This document shows positions 18,215 through 27,133 of a DNA stretch of 64,000 bases, one piece after another (the first letter of the stretch is position 1; the number at the start of each line of letters is the position of its first letter). The notes beneath the pieces were generated by a model. The model saw only the letters and a program-made list of their open reading frames with translations. It was not told where the DNA came from and did not search any database. Location of the stretch: assembly GCF_005116655.2 (NCBI RefSeq), contig NZ_CP050698.1, positions 6,528,501 to 6,592,500 on the forward strand, in the 5' to 3' direction. The translations under genes and the position numbers were made by a program. The stretch comes from Desulfosediminicola flagellatus (GTDB taxonomy: Bacteria > Desulfobacterota > Desulfobulbia > Desulfobulbales > Desulfocapsaceae).

Positions 18215-18254
18215 AAAGAACCCTCAAGGTTGCGATGAAAAATTAAGCAGGGAA

Positions 18255-18848
18255 TCATGCAAGGCCGAGTTGCTGCATGATCATGTCCTTTCTTTGGTCC
18301 ATGGCCTGAATGTATTGACCGTTCAGGTCTTGGTGAACCTTGGACATTTCTTCATTGTATTTCGGGTGCATGCTGGCACGAATCTGAGACGGATCGACAC
18401 CGCGTCCGGCATATTGCTGCTCAAGCTGACCGCGCATAGCCTCTTCGACCTGCTGGGTCACCTGGTCTTTATGCTGGTTGTACTGTTGCAGTATCTGCTG
18501 AAGTTCGGCACAGACCTGAGATACTTCAGCGGCATTGAGAGCCTGGGCAATGGTGATGATGCCATTAAGAGCACTGTCGCTACGTTCCTGGAGTCTTTCG
18601 TCGCGAGGGAGAAGCACGTTTCTAAGAAGAATCTTAGTGGCTCCGCTAAATACTGCCTTCTGGGCTTCGGGAGGATGCTGCCCGAGTTCCTGAGTAAGAT
18701 CTGCAAGAGTATTGTCGAGATAGGCAGCGGCGGCTTTCATCCCGATTTTTTCATTATCTTCATCGTTATTAACGGGTTCTGCTGTGTTGGCGGTCATTCT
18801 CGCCATACGTTCCATTACCAGATCCATTGTACTTTTTATTTCTGCCAT
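18255..18848 (-). CDS. Conserved hypothetical protein, MAEIKST-type
   Basis: 197 residues from ATG 18848 (MAEIKSTMDLVMER), preceded by AGGTG. The open frame continues upstream to 18938 through a hydrophobic stretch that I treat as untranslated. Almost entirely helical, with Gln/Glu-rich segments (ELQQILQQYNQHKDQVTQQVEEAMRGQ) suggesting coiled coil. I recall similar 'AEIKST' proteins with the same beginning as widespread uncharacterised proteins in Desulfobacterota; this is from memory. Lies in the rsmB-to-phoH gene row and may be co-transcribed with it. Confidence 0.75.
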   Translation of the reverse strand: MAEIKSTMDLVMERMARMTANTAEPVNNDEDNEKIGMKAAAAYLDNTLADLTQELGQHPPEAQKAVFSGATKILLRNVLLPRDERLQERSDSALNGIITIAQALNAAEVSQVCAELQQILQQYNQHKDQVTQQVEEAMRGQLEQQYAGRGVDPSQIRASMHPKYNEEMSKVHQDLNGQYIQAMDQRKDMIMQQLGLA

Positions 18849-18987
18849 GGCACACCTATAGTGCTGATTGTTAGGGATATAATAAAAAAATAAACACGCA
18901 ATGTACAACAGGCCCCCTGCGAGCGCAAAGAAAATCACAAGACAAGTGAGTAGCTGTACGAGGTATTTATTCTTCCTTTAGAGCAAA

Positions 18988-20349
18988 TTATGATTTTCGT
19001 TGTAAACGCGCTGCAAAAAAACCGTCGATTGCTTCTGTCGGATGTGGATTAAAGAAACGGTCTTTTACAAAATCATGGGCGTTATCAGGTAACTGTTTGC
19101 TGCAATCAGTGATAACGAAATCATCGCGTCTATTTAAAAAAACTTCAATTACATGTTGATTTTCTTCAATCTCGAGGGAGCATGTCGCGTAAACCAGTAT
19201 TCCCTGCGGGGAAACAAGCTCAGCTGCGTGTTCGAGAATGTTAATTTGTTCCAGTTGATATCGTTCGATATCATCAAGGCTGCGGTTCCAGCGGATATCG
19301 GGATGTCTTCCGGTTACACCGGTTCCTGAACAGGGAGCATCGACAATGATACCGTCGAATTGTAATCTGCTGGTACGGCAATAATCCTGGAGGTTTGAAG
19401 GTGACACAGTGAGGTGTTTTCCGGGAAAGAGCCGATCAATATTTTCTTTAAGCAATCGCTGGCGCTTTGGTTCCGGTTCAACAGCAACCACCCGTGCATC
19501 ACGTTTGGCTACGAGCTCTATAATGTGGCTTGTTTTGCCGCCGAGTCCAGCGCATGCATCGAGATAATTACCTTTGTCTTTGAATGGTCCGAGCAACATT
19601 GAGGCGAGCTGAGCAGCTTCATCCTGGACCTGGAAAAGTCCCTCTTCATAGCCGGGCAGAGTAATTATAGAACCATTGAAATCCGGGAGCACAATGCTAT
19701 ACGGGCTGTATTTTCCGGGGGTGCTGGTAATATTTTTTTTGCGAAAACGCTCTAAAAGCTCATCCCTGTTAATTTGGGAACTGTTAACGCGCAGTACAAG
19801 CTGAGATTCGAGACTGTTTATTCTGCATATACGTTCCATCTCTTCCCGACCGAAGCGCCTGGCCCAGCGATCTGTCATCCAAATCGGGTGGTTAAGTAGC
19901 GGCCTTCCTGAAGGTAGAGGTGCGCCCGGAGCGGGTAATTGTTCACGTTGGCGAATCGCGCCTCGAAGGACTCCGTTGACAAAGCCGTGAAGATGTTTTT
20001 TGAGACGGGCGCTTTTAAGCGCATTTACCGTTTCGTTTACTGCGGCTGAGTCGGGCACTCTATCAAGACAAAACAGTTGGAAAAGTCCAATAGAGAGTGC
20101 ACCATAAACGAACTGATCAAGTTTTTTCACAGGCCTGTTACATAATGTTTTAATGAGCAGATCGAGGTAATCTCTTTGCCGCAATACACCGTAGACAATG
20201 TTCATGGCCAATCCCCGTTCTGCACCGCTGATACCGCACTCTTCAGCAACGGTATCAAAGAGTGGTTTTACCGGGAACTTGGTACGCTGAAGACGGATGA
20301 GCGTTTCGATGGCGGCGAATCGAGATGTTTTTACGACTTTCTGGTTCAC
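18988..20349 (-). CDS. rsmB: 16S rRNA (cytosine(967)-C(5))-methyltransferase RsmB
   Basis: 453 residues, close to the E. coli enzyme (429). N-terminal NusB-like RNA-binding domain (about 8-140), then a Rossmann methyltransferase domain with SAM motif LDACAGLGGKTSHI, DAPCSGTGVTGRHPDIRW (catalytic PC motif) and ATCSLEIEEN (second cysteine of the RNA m5C family). Uses SAM to methylate C967 of 16S rRNA. First gene of the minus-strand row rsmB - MAEIKST - M24 - phoH. Confidence 0.93.
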   Translation of the reverse strand: MNQKVVKTSRFAAIETLIRLQRTKFPVKPLFDTVAEECGISGAERGLAMNIVYGVLRQRDYLDLLIKTLCNRPVKKLDQFVYGALSIGLFQLFCLDRVPDSAAVNETVNALKSARLKKHLHGFVNGVLRGAIRQREQLPAPGAPLPSGRPLLNHPIWMTDRWARRFGREEMERICRINSLESQLVLRVNSSQINRDELLERFRKKNITSTPGKYSPYSIVLPDFNGSIITLPGYEEGLFQVQDEAAQLASMLLGPFKDKGNYLDACAGLGGKTSHIIELVAKRDARVVAVEPEPKRQRLLKENIDRLFPGKHLTVSPSNLQDYCRTSRLQFDGIIVDAPCSGTGVTGRHPDIRWNRSLDDIERYQLEQINILEHAAELVSPQGILVYATCSLEIEENQHVIEVFLNRRDDFVITDCSKQLPDNAHDFVKDRFFNPHPTEAIDGFFAARLQRKS

Positions 20350-20808
20350 TATACAGATGTCCTGTTGATAGATTGTTGATTGTTTGATTGTAACGAATTG
20401 CCATCAATACCACAAATGGTGTTGGAATCCACCAGTCTAAATCATTGGCAACACGGGTGCGTAGTGAATGATGTGTACGAAGTAACAAAATATCAACATA
20501 AAACAGTAGGGTATAGTAATCAGATCGACATTCACACCTCGATAGAAATCCAAGAGCTATTGATACTGAAATGACCCTGTTAAAGTTTGTATTTGTTTGA
20601 TATGGTGTGATGAATTACTGAACGTACTCAAGTCATCATGTGGTTTGGAAATATTCCTTGAACCACATGAATCGGCGTGTATGCAGAGCTTTACCCAGAA
20701 TAACTATATTGGGATAACTCGATAATTCGTCTAGGTGGATTGATTCCTGTTTTGCAATTAATCGCTTTTAAAACGGGATTGCGCAGTATGAAAAATCAGG
20801 AGAATGGA
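20350..20808. other. Intergenic region between divergent genes, with a hairpin
   Basis: About 460 bp without a convincing gene. At 20637-20669 CATGTGGTT pairs with AACCACATG, and inside it GGAA pairs with TTCC. This could be a regulatory hairpin in the leader of the binding-protein gene. No promoter could be assigned with confidence. Confidence 0.4.
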
Positions 20809-21828
20809 ATGAAGAGTTTTACCTCATCGCTTATAACAACAGCATTGCTATTACTGGTTTTTGCAGGTTTTGCAGATGCTGCTACCAGGGATGAGATATT
20901 GAAAAGAGATTATCTACTCTGCGGTGTATCGACCGGGATCCCTGGATTCTCAAGCGCGGATAGTAAGGGCAACTGGTCCGGTTTTGATGTGGAAATCTGC
21001 CGGGCAGTGGCGGTAGCCACTCTTGGGGATGCTTCAAAAGTAAAATTTGTGCCGGTGACAGCAAAAGAGCGCTTTACCGCGCTACAGTCAGGAGATGTTG
21101 ATGTTCTTTCAAGAAACAGCACCTGGACCCTTACGCGTGACACCTCTCTAGGCCTCGATTTTACAGGTATAAGCTACTATGGTGATCAGGGATTTATGGT
21201 GTCGAAATCTCTTGGGGTAACAAAAGCACTGAGTCTTGATGGTGCCGCCATATGTGTGCAGTCAGGAACGACAACAGAACTTAATCTGGCTGATTTTTTC
21301 AAACAAAATCATATGACCTATAAGCCGATTATTTTTGACACATCGAATCAGACTGTAAAAGGCTTTGAGTCAGGACGCTGTAATGTGCTGAGTAGTGATC
21401 GGGCACAGTTGCTGGCGCTTCGCAGCACTTTTGCTCATCCTGAGGATGCCATTATCCTGCCTGAAATTATTTCAAAAGAGCCGCAGGGGCCTGTTGTTCG
21501 CCAGGGTGATGACGCCTGGTTCAATATTGTACGATGGGCGCTGTATGCAATGATTAATGGTGAAGAACTTGGTCTCACTTCAGAAAACATTGAGTCCTTG
21601 AAGGGGAGCGACAATCCGGCAATACAACGATTTATCGGTCTTGCAGGCATAAAGGGTGAAGGTCTCGGGATTGCAGATGACTGGGCATATCAGATCATAA
21701 GGCAGGTTGGTAATTACGGCGAGGTCTTTGAGCGGACAGTAGGGAGTAATTCACCATTCAAAATACGTCGTGGCCTCAATGGGCTATGGACAGATGGCGG
21801 CCTTCAGTATGCACCTCCTATCAGGTGA
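20809..21828 (+). CDS. Periplasmic amino-acid-binding protein (AapJ/BztA type), orphan
   Basis: 339 residues from ATG 20809, chosen for AGGAG at 20798-20802; upstream in-frame ATGs (20740, 20788) lack it. A signal peptide ends at FADA-ATRD. The body matches the general L-amino-acid binding protein of the AapJQMP ABC transporter: CGVSTGIPGFSSAD, GNWSGFDVEICRAVAVATLGD, RFTALQSGDVDVLSRNSTWT, DDWAYQIIRQVGNYGEVFERTVG. No permease or ATPase gene is next to it, so it either works with a transporter encoded elsewhere or serves as a sensor or chemoreceptor ligand protein. Confidence 0.88.
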   Translation: MKSFTSSLITTALLLLVFAGFADAATRDEILKRDYLLCGVSTGIPGFSSADSKGNWSGFDVEICRAVAVATLGDASKVKFVPVTAKERFTALQSGDVDVLSRNSTWTLTRDTSLGLDFTGISYYGDQGFMVSKSLGVTKALSLDGAAICVQSGTTTELNLADFFKQNHMTYKPIIFDTSNQTVKGFESGRCNVLSSDRAQLLALRSTFAHPEDAIILPEIISKEPQGPVVRQGDDAWFNIVRWALYAMINGEELGLTSENIESLKGSDNPAIQRFIGLAGIKGEGLGIADDWAYQIIRQVGNYGEVFERTVGSNSPFKIRRGLNGLWTDGGLQYAPPIR

Positions 21829-22092
21829 TATGTTTCTTTCACTTCCCACTGCTATATTTACGCATATCTTTTTGACGGAGTTTCCAGACGTTATACCTTC
21901 GGTGTGTCATTTGTGATATTCCCGTATTATCAGGTAGTAGCGACCCGTTGAAAAAACTTCAGAGAGCACTATAATTACAATCCTGAGTGTCGAGAGTTAG
22001 TGTAGTCATAAATGTTTTTTTGGGGACATTTCCGCTTCTGTCGGTAGGGATGTAATACATGTAATATAGAGGATACTCTTATACGGCAAAGT

Positions 22093-22575
22093 ATGAGAAC
22101 TGCGAGAAATATGAAAAGAATGAGAAATAGAATCACCGTTTGTACAATGACAGTTACCGCTGCACTTGTGTTGATCTGCTGTCTGGCAAGTCCACTGTTT
22201 GCTGATAATACACCTGAAGCTGAGCCGGGTGCCTGGAAAAAGGCGGGGGAGGAAATCGGTGAAGCAGCACAGGCCGTGGGCGAGGCCTCGAAAGAGACCT
22301 GGAAGAAGACTAAAGATACGAGTGCCGAAGTCTGGGATAAAACCAAAGATACTTCTGGTGAAGCCTGGGACAAGACTAAGGAAACCTCCGAAAAGGTTTG
22401 GGATAAAACCAAGGACACCGGTTCTGATGTTGTCGAAGGCAGTGGTGATGTTGCTGACTCCGCCGTAGAAAAAACGAAAAGTGTCTGGGATAGAACCAAA
22501 GACGCCAGTAAAAAAATGTATGAAAAGGCTAAGGAAAAGGTGCATGAAGTGACATCTCCGAAACCTGAAAAATAA
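22093..22575 (+). CDS. Secreted LEA-like repeat protein
   Basis: 160 residues. Signal peptide (about 1-37, ending SPLFA-DN), then a highly charged region without hydrophobic core: about six copies of an 11-residue unit near (T/V)WDKTKDTS(x)E, for example ETWKKTKDTSA, VWDKTKDTSGE, AWDKTKETSEK, VWDKTKDTGS, VWDRTKDASKK. This 11-mer Lys/Thr/Glu repeat resembles group 3 LEA proteins, which are disordered when wet and helical when dry and protect proteins or membranes. Export to the periplasm is predicted. A strong terminator follows. Two ATG codons lie close together at the start (22093, 22123); 22093 is the longer option. Confidence 0.75.
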   Translation: MRTARNMKRMRNRITVCTMTVTAALVLICCLASPLFADNTPEAEPGAWKKAGEEIGEAAQAVGEASKETWKKTKDTSAEVWDKTKDTSGEAWDKTKETSEKVWDKTKDTGSDVVEGSGDVADSAVEKTKSVWDRTKDASKKMYEKAKEKVHEVTSPKPEK

Positions 22576-22596
22576 GTGCTAAACTGAATAGCTGGT

Positions 22597-22626
22597 AAAA
22601 AGGAGAGTTTTTAACTCTCCTTTTTT
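22597..22626 (+). terminator. Terminator of the LEA-like gene
   Basis: AAAAGGAGAGTT pairs with AACTCTCCTTTT around a 3-nt loop and runs into T residues. Confidence 0.9.
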
Positions 22627-22663
22627 ATGTAAAAAAAACGTTGTCGCTTGGATCGAGGTGCGT

Positions 22664-23296
22664 ATGGCCGGAAAGGAAGGTGTAATTAAATTTACGCTCA
22701 ACCACACTGAAAAAGCGTGTATCACTCCAGGTCAGGTTGTTGAAATTGATGGGTGGCGGCATATCATGCATCGGTTACAGCTGATTGGGCAGGATCCAGC
22801 AAGATATCAGGGCTATGGATTTGGCAATATCAGTATGCGATTGGAAGATAATCCAGAGAGCTTTATAATTACCGGAACCCAGACCGGTGGTCTGGATCAT
22901 CTTCAGGCGAAAGATTATGCTCTTGTAACCGCCTGCAACGCCAAAACAAATACTATCACAGCCAGAGGCCGGACCAGGCCTTCCTCCGAAGCGCTGACCC
23001 ATGGTCAACTCTACCAGCTTGATGCGAATATCAGGTGTGTATTGCATGTTCACTCACCTGATATCTGGAATAATGCAGAGAAGATGCGACTTCAGGCAAC
23101 GCGTGCTGATGCAGCATATGGAACAGTCGAGATGGCAATGGCAGTAGAGCAGCTTTTTTCAGGCGATGTGGTTCGTAAAAGCAGAATCTTCTCAATGGGT
23201 GGTCATGAAGATGGTGTCGTCAGTTTTGGCAGCTGCATACATGAAGCCTGTAATATCATGATTGCGACCCTTGCCCGTACAGAGATGTGTAAGTGA
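22664..23296 (+). CDS. Class II aldolase/adducin family protein
   Basis: 210 residues from ATG 22664 (GAGG at 22655-22658); a GTG at 22658 is an alternative. Fold markers: GFGNISMRL, IITGTQTGGLDHL, a catalytic-type Glu in RTRPSSEALTHGQLY, and metal histidines in CVLHVHS and in GGHEDG. Relatives split sugar 1-phosphates to DHAP plus an aldehyde, or dehydrate methylthioribulose-1-phosphate (MtnB). mtnA lies 0.9 kb downstream on the same strand, so methylthioribulose-1-phosphate is a plausible substrate. Aldolase and dehydratase cannot be separated by eye. Confidence 0.8.
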   Translation: MAGKEGVIKFTLNHTEKACITPGQVVEIDGWRHIMHRLQLIGQDPARYQGYGFGNISMRLEDNPESFIITGTQTGGLDHLQAKDYALVTACNAKTNTITARGRTRPSSEALTHGQLYQLDANIRCVLHVHSPDIWNNAEKMRLQATRADAAYGTVEMAMAVEQLFSGDVVRKSRIFSMGGHEDGVVSFGSCIHEACNIMIATLARTEMCK

Positions 23297-23348
23297 AACC
23301 TTAGGGTGTTTAAATGCCACTAATTATCAAGGTCTTAGGAGGAGTGGA

Positions 23349-24110
23349 ATGCTAAAAGTTATAACTCATAAGGTTTCATCGGCACTTCAGGAATGCGAAC
23401 TCACATTTCTTGAGAGTGAACCAATTGACATCGTCAAAGCGGCAGAAGAGCATCGCAACTATTGTACAATGCTGAAAAAATGTGGCGCTAAGGTAATAAC
23501 TCTGGATGAGAATGTTTTGTTGCCTGATAGCGTCTTTGTTGAAGATCCGATCATAGTTTTTGACGAAGTGGCGGTTTCAACATCCATGGGTGTGGAATCC
23601 CGACGTAGCGAGCGGGAAACTCTTGGAAAATTTTTCACTCAATATCGAAAGGTTGTACAAATCAATCTGCCTGCAAAAATTGAGGGTGGAGATGTCCTTA
23701 AGGTAGGAAAACAAATTTTTGTCGGTCAATCTCCACGGACAAATAAAGCAGGTGTTGATGCACTTACTGAAATTCTTAACCCATTTGGCTATGAAGTTAT
23801 CCCGGTTAAAGTAAGTGGCTGTCTGCACTTGAAAACAGGTTGTACAGCCCTGGACAGTAGTACCATTTTGATCAATCCTGCCTGGGTTGATCCATCACCA
23901 TTTACCGGCTTTACTATTATTGAAACACTCCCCGAAGAGCCGTTTGGTGCCAACGTCCTGCCAATAAACGAAACGCTCTGTATGAATGCTGCTTTCCCGC
24001 TCACCGCTGATCTTGTCAGGTCACGCGGGTATACGGTTGTAACAACAGATATAACTGAGTTTGTTAAAGCTGAAGCTGGTTTAACCTGCATGAGCGTTCC
24101 TTTTCAGTAA
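23349..24110 (+). CDS. Dimethylarginine dimethylaminohydrolase-like amidinotransferase family protein
   Basis: 253 residues from ATG 23349, preceded by GGAGGAG; longer upstream frames have no such site. Guanidine-modifying pentein fold: LPDSVFVEDPIIVFD, EGGDVLKVGKQIFVGQSPRTNKAG, the catalytic His in CLHLKTGCT, and the nucleophile Cys four residues before the end (GLTCMSVPFQ). DDAH hydrolyses N-omega-methylated arginines to citrulline and methylamines; the bacterial role is less clear. It sits between the class II aldolase gene and mtnA on the same strand with gaps of 50-90 bp, an operon-like arrangement without an obvious metabolic link. Confidence 0.87.
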   Translation: MLKVITHKVSSALQECELTFLESEPIDIVKAAEEHRNYCTMLKKCGAKVITLDENVLLPDSVFVEDPIIVFDEVAVSTSMGVESRRSERETLGKFFTQYRKVVQINLPAKIEGGDVLKVGKQIFVGQSPRTNKAGVDALTEILNPFGYEVIPVKVSGCLHLKTGCTALDSSTILINPAWVDPSPFTGFTIIETLPEEPFGANVLPINETLCMNAAFPLTADLVRSRGYTVVTTDITEFVKAEAGLTCMSVPFQ

Positions 24111-24199
24111 GATGTGAATTGCCCGTGATCGGCCATGCGAGACAGTCTTCTGATAGTGGTAACGGTACCGGATTATCCCCACAACGGTTATGAGGTAGA

Positions 24200-25228
24200 A
24201 TGAGTATGCGAGAGTTCACATCCATGGGAATGGCCATTGACAATGGAAAACTAAAAATTCTTGATCAGACTCTGCTCCCTCATGAAAAGAAGTGGCTGAG
24301 TTGTGAAAATGTTGATGCCTTAATTGAGATGATTCAACGGTTGGCAATTCGTGGTGCGCCGGCAATAGGTATTTCATCATCGCTTCTTCTGGCTATTCTT
24401 GCAGAACATGGGCATAGCCGGGAACAACTTATAAAAGACGGAGTGCGGTTAAAAGAATCACGCCCTACAGCTGTAAACCTGATGAACAATATCGACAGAG
24501 TACTTAAGAAGGTGAGTGAAAACGACTATCCATCTTCGGTAATCAGAGAGGCGGAAAGCATATATCTGGAGGATGTAGGTCTGTGTAAAAAGATGTCCCG
24601 TCTCGGAGCGAATATCATTAAAAAGAATGAAAGCATTCTCACCCATTGCAACACTGGAGGACTTGCGACTGCAGGCATTGGTACTGCGATGGGAGTAATT
24701 CGTACAGCTCATGAAGACGGGAAGAACATTACTGTATTTGTTGATGAAACCCGTCCTCTGCTGCAGGGAGGACGTCTGACCTCCTGGGAGTGTGGAGAGT
24801 TGGGAATTTCTCACGTTGTTATCTGTGACAGTAGCGCGGCAATGCTGATGAAGGCAGGAAAGGTTGACCGAGTATTCGTAGGAAGCGACCGGATTGCTAC
24901 CAATGGTGATTTTGCAAATAAAATAGGAACCTACTCATTAGCAGTGCTTGCACATTACCACGATGTACCATTTTACGTGGTGGCACCACGGACAACGATT
25001 GACCCTGAATGCTTTAGTGGTAAAGATATTCCTATTGAGGAGCGTGATGCTTCAGAGGTGCTCGGGATAACGGGCGGTTTGTGCTCATATACGTGGGCAC
25101 CAGAAAAAAGTCCTGCCTATAATCCGGCCTTCGATGTTACGCCGGCTGAACTGGTAACAGGTTGGGTCCTGGATACCGGAGTGTTTACTTTCAATGATCT
25201 TCAACATGCCAACTGGTGGATGTGTTGA
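24200..25228 (+). CDS. mtnA: S-methyl-5-thioribose-1-phosphate isomerase
   Basis: 342 residues, normal length. Converts 5-methylthioribose-1-phosphate to 5-methylthioribulose-1-phosphate in methionine/methylthioadenosine salvage; homologous to eIF2B. Motifs: IRGAPAIGISS, ILTHCNTGGLATAGIGTA (catalytic Cys), ETRPLLQGGRLTSWE, and VGSDRIATNGDFANKIGTYSLAVLAHYHDVPFYVVAP (catalytic Asp). Preceded by GAGGTAGA. A gap of 89 bp separates it from the DDAH-like gene. No mtnK, mtnP, mtnC or mtnD is in the window. Confidence 0.94.
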   Translation: MSMREFTSMGMAIDNGKLKILDQTLLPHEKKWLSCENVDALIEMIQRLAIRGAPAIGISSSLLLAILAEHGHSREQLIKDGVRLKESRPTAVNLMNNIDRVLKKVSENDYPSSVIREAESIYLEDVGLCKKMSRLGANIIKKNESILTHCNTGGLATAGIGTAMGVIRTAHEDGKNITVFVDETRPLLQGGRLTSWECGELGISHVVICDSSAAMLMKAGKVDRVFVGSDRIATNGDFANKIGTYSLAVLAHYHDVPFYVVAPRTTIDPECFSGKDIPIEERDASEVLGITGGLCSYTWAPEKSPAYNPAFDVTPAELVTGWVLDTGVFTFNDLQHANWWMC

Positions 25229-25394
25229 AGCCCTTATCTAAAAAGACCTGAATATTCGGAGATGATCTTTCGTCTCTCACGAACAATAGCATCTGTCATG
25301 TAACGCATCTCTTTAATTCATATTTCTTGTACAGGACTTGCCTGGCCCTTTTCCTTTGTTGTTCAACGAGGTGATTTTCAAAAAAACAAAAATG

Positions 25395-25422
25395 TTGACA
25401 TGCCCTGAGCACATCTTAGAGT
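25395..25422 (+). promoter_or_regulatory. Putative sigma-70 promoter of the subtilase gene
   Basis: Perfect TTGACA (25395-25400), 16-base spacer, TAGAGT (25417-25422), about 110 bp before ATG 25533. Its position inside the longer open frame supports starting the protein at 25533. Confidence 0.45.
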
Positions 25423-25532
25423 CACCTAATAAAGTTATGGGAATGGAAGTGGTTGTTGATAGTATATCTGTAAAAGTAGAGCCCACATTCTATTCTATTG
25501 CCATTTATCAGCTTTTTAGTAGGTGTGGTGTT

Positions 25533-26921
25533 ATGCGTGAAATTTTTGTCATATCATTACGTGGTGTTTCTTTAGCAGTACTCCTGCTTCTCATTGCTAC
25601 CGCTGCAAGTGCTGCAAGTGCTGCAGATTCTGAACCACCTTTCAGGCGGGGGGAAATTGTAGTGGCCGGTTCCCCTGAGGATATTTCAAGCAGTTTTAAG
25701 GTTATAAAATATCTCCCAAATGCAGATCTTACGGTCTATCAGGTCGAGCCGGGTCGAGAACTCGGAGTTGCTATGAGATATCTTCAGCAGGGGAGAAGGG
25801 CTGGTCTGAATTATCTGGCAACTGCCTCCCTGACAGTAAATGATAGCTATTTTGTGCCTTACCAGTGGAATTTTACTGCTGTGCAGAGTGAAGAGGCCTG
25901 GGATATTTCCACAGGAAGTGGAGTATACGTTGCAGTTCTCGATACAGGTTTGTCGGCAGGCGGCCCTGATGGGATTGGCTGTGTTGGCCCTTCATACGAC
26001 ATAGTAAACGGCGATGCTTTTCCTGACGATGGTAACGGTCATGGAACCCATGTTGCAGGGACTATAGGTCAGTCAACTAACAACAACAAGACCGGTGTGG
26101 CAGGACTTGCCTATGATGCGTGCATTATGCCGGTAAAAGTCCTTGATGATAATGGTTCAGGGAGCTTTGCTGATATCGCTGAAGGTGTCTATTGGGCGGT
26201 CGATAACGGGGCCCAGGTTATCAATATGAGCCTTGGGACTGATGCGCGGTTTAATATTCGTTCAGATTTTATCATGGATAAGGCACTTGAATATGCCTTT
26301 TCTAATGGCACGACGGTTGTCTGTGCTTCAGGTAATGAAGGCTCGAGAAAAAATGTCAGTTACCCTGCTATCTATCCGACAACTATAGCTGTTGGTGCAA
26401 CTGACTATCTCGACAATGTCACTCGATATTCCAACAAGGGGATCGGGCTGGATATTGTTGCACCCGGTGGAGACACTTTGAAGGATCTTAATGGTGACGG
26501 CTATGGTGATGGGATTCTTCAGGAAACGTATCTTACGAACTGGAACTACTATTTCTTTGAAGGAACATCAATGGCAGCTCCGCATGTTGCTGCAGCAGCA
26601 GCTCTTGTAATTGCCGTTAATCCTAATATTTCTCCAGCTGCTGTTTTTGAAAAATTAACTTCTACTGCGCTGGATATCCATGAGGCAGGATATGATAAAA
26701 CTTCAGGACACGGGTTGCTACAGGTCTACAATGCACTGGCAGGAACCACTGCTGGAGAAGTATCTGGCTCAGGAACAGACGTTGACAATGACGGGTGGTC
26801 TGTAGAACAAGGGGATTGCGATGACACCAATCCGGATATCTATCCGGGCCATCAGGATTCAAAAGGAAAGTGGGGTAGGGATAATATCGATAATGACTGC
26901 AATGGGATTATTGACGGCTGA
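25533..26921 (+). CDS. Secreted subtilisin-like serine protease (S8) with C-terminal calcium-type motif
   Basis: 462 residues from ATG 25533, which begins a clear signal peptide (ISLRGVSLAVLLLLIATAASA). The open frame extends upstream to 25338, but that part is not secretory. A short prodomain-like region (to about 120) is followed by the S8 catalytic triad: Asp in VAVLDTGLS, His in GHGTHVAGTIGQ, Ser in GTSMAAPHVAAAAAL; the oxyanion Asn is in CASGNEGS. The last 45 residues carry DVDNDGWSVEQGDCDDTNPDIYPG then DNIDNDCNGIIDG, the Asp-rich metal-binding motif seen at the ends of many secreted proteins of Desulfobacterota and Myxococcota. Probably exported and calcium stabilised. The ecotin-like inhibitor gene lies 0.7 kb downstream. 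Confidence 0.92.
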   Translation: MREIFVISLRGVSLAVLLLLIATAASAASAADSEPPFRRGEIVVAGSPEDISSSFKVIKYLPNADLTVYQVEPGRELGVAMRYLQQGRRAGLNYLATASLTVNDSYFVPYQWNFTAVQSEEAWDISTGSGVYVAVLDTGLSAGGPDGIGCVGPSYDIVNGDAFPDDGNGHGTHVAGTIGQSTNNNKTGVAGLAYDACIMPVKVLDDNGSGSFADIAEGVYWAVDNGAQVINMSLGTDARFNIRSDFIMDKALEYAFSNGTTVVCASGNEGSRKNVSYPAIYPTTIAVGATDYLDNVTRYSNKGIGLDIVAPGGDTLKDLNGDGYGDGILQETYLTNWNYYFFEGTSMAAPHVAAAAALVIAVNPNISPAAVFEKLTSTALDIHEAGYDKTSGHGLLQVYNALAGTTAGEVSGSGTDVDNDGWSVEQGDCDDTNPDIYPGHQDSKGKWGRDNIDNDCNGIIDG

Positions 26922-27058
26922 TCCGTTTTGTTATTCATCTATGTTCAGCTTGCAGTGCTGAGGTTGAACAATACAACCAAATTGTCGAGCAATAGAGTGT
27001 GAATTGCAGTTAACTCAAAATGTGATTACACGAGGTTGTTCACTACAGTTAAAATTCT

Positions 27059-27094
27059 AAGGGGTTGGGTCGTAATAGACTCAACCCCTTTTTT
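27059..27094 (+). terminator. Terminator downstream of the subtilase
   Basis: AAGGGGTTGGGTC pairs with GACTCAACCCCTT (one G-T wobble), 6-nt loop, then TTTT. Confidence 0.85.
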
Positions 27095-27095
27095 A

Positions 27096-27133
27096 CAGGA
27101 AAGGCTCTAGAAAATGTGTCAGAGCCTTTCCTG
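27096..27133. repeat. Second perfect inverted repeat after the subtilase terminator
   Basis: CAGGAAAGGCTCT pairs exactly with AGAGCCTTTCCTG (13 bp) around a 12-nt loop, one base after the first terminator. There is no T run on the plus strand. It may be a backup terminator or a barrier to minus-strand transcription. Confidence 0.6.

Noticed and set aside
21975..22545. Two long antisense frames with repeated VSLVLSQ-like segments
   Set aside because: They are mirror images of the DNA repeats in the LEA-like gene, which has a signal peptide and a terminator in the right direction.
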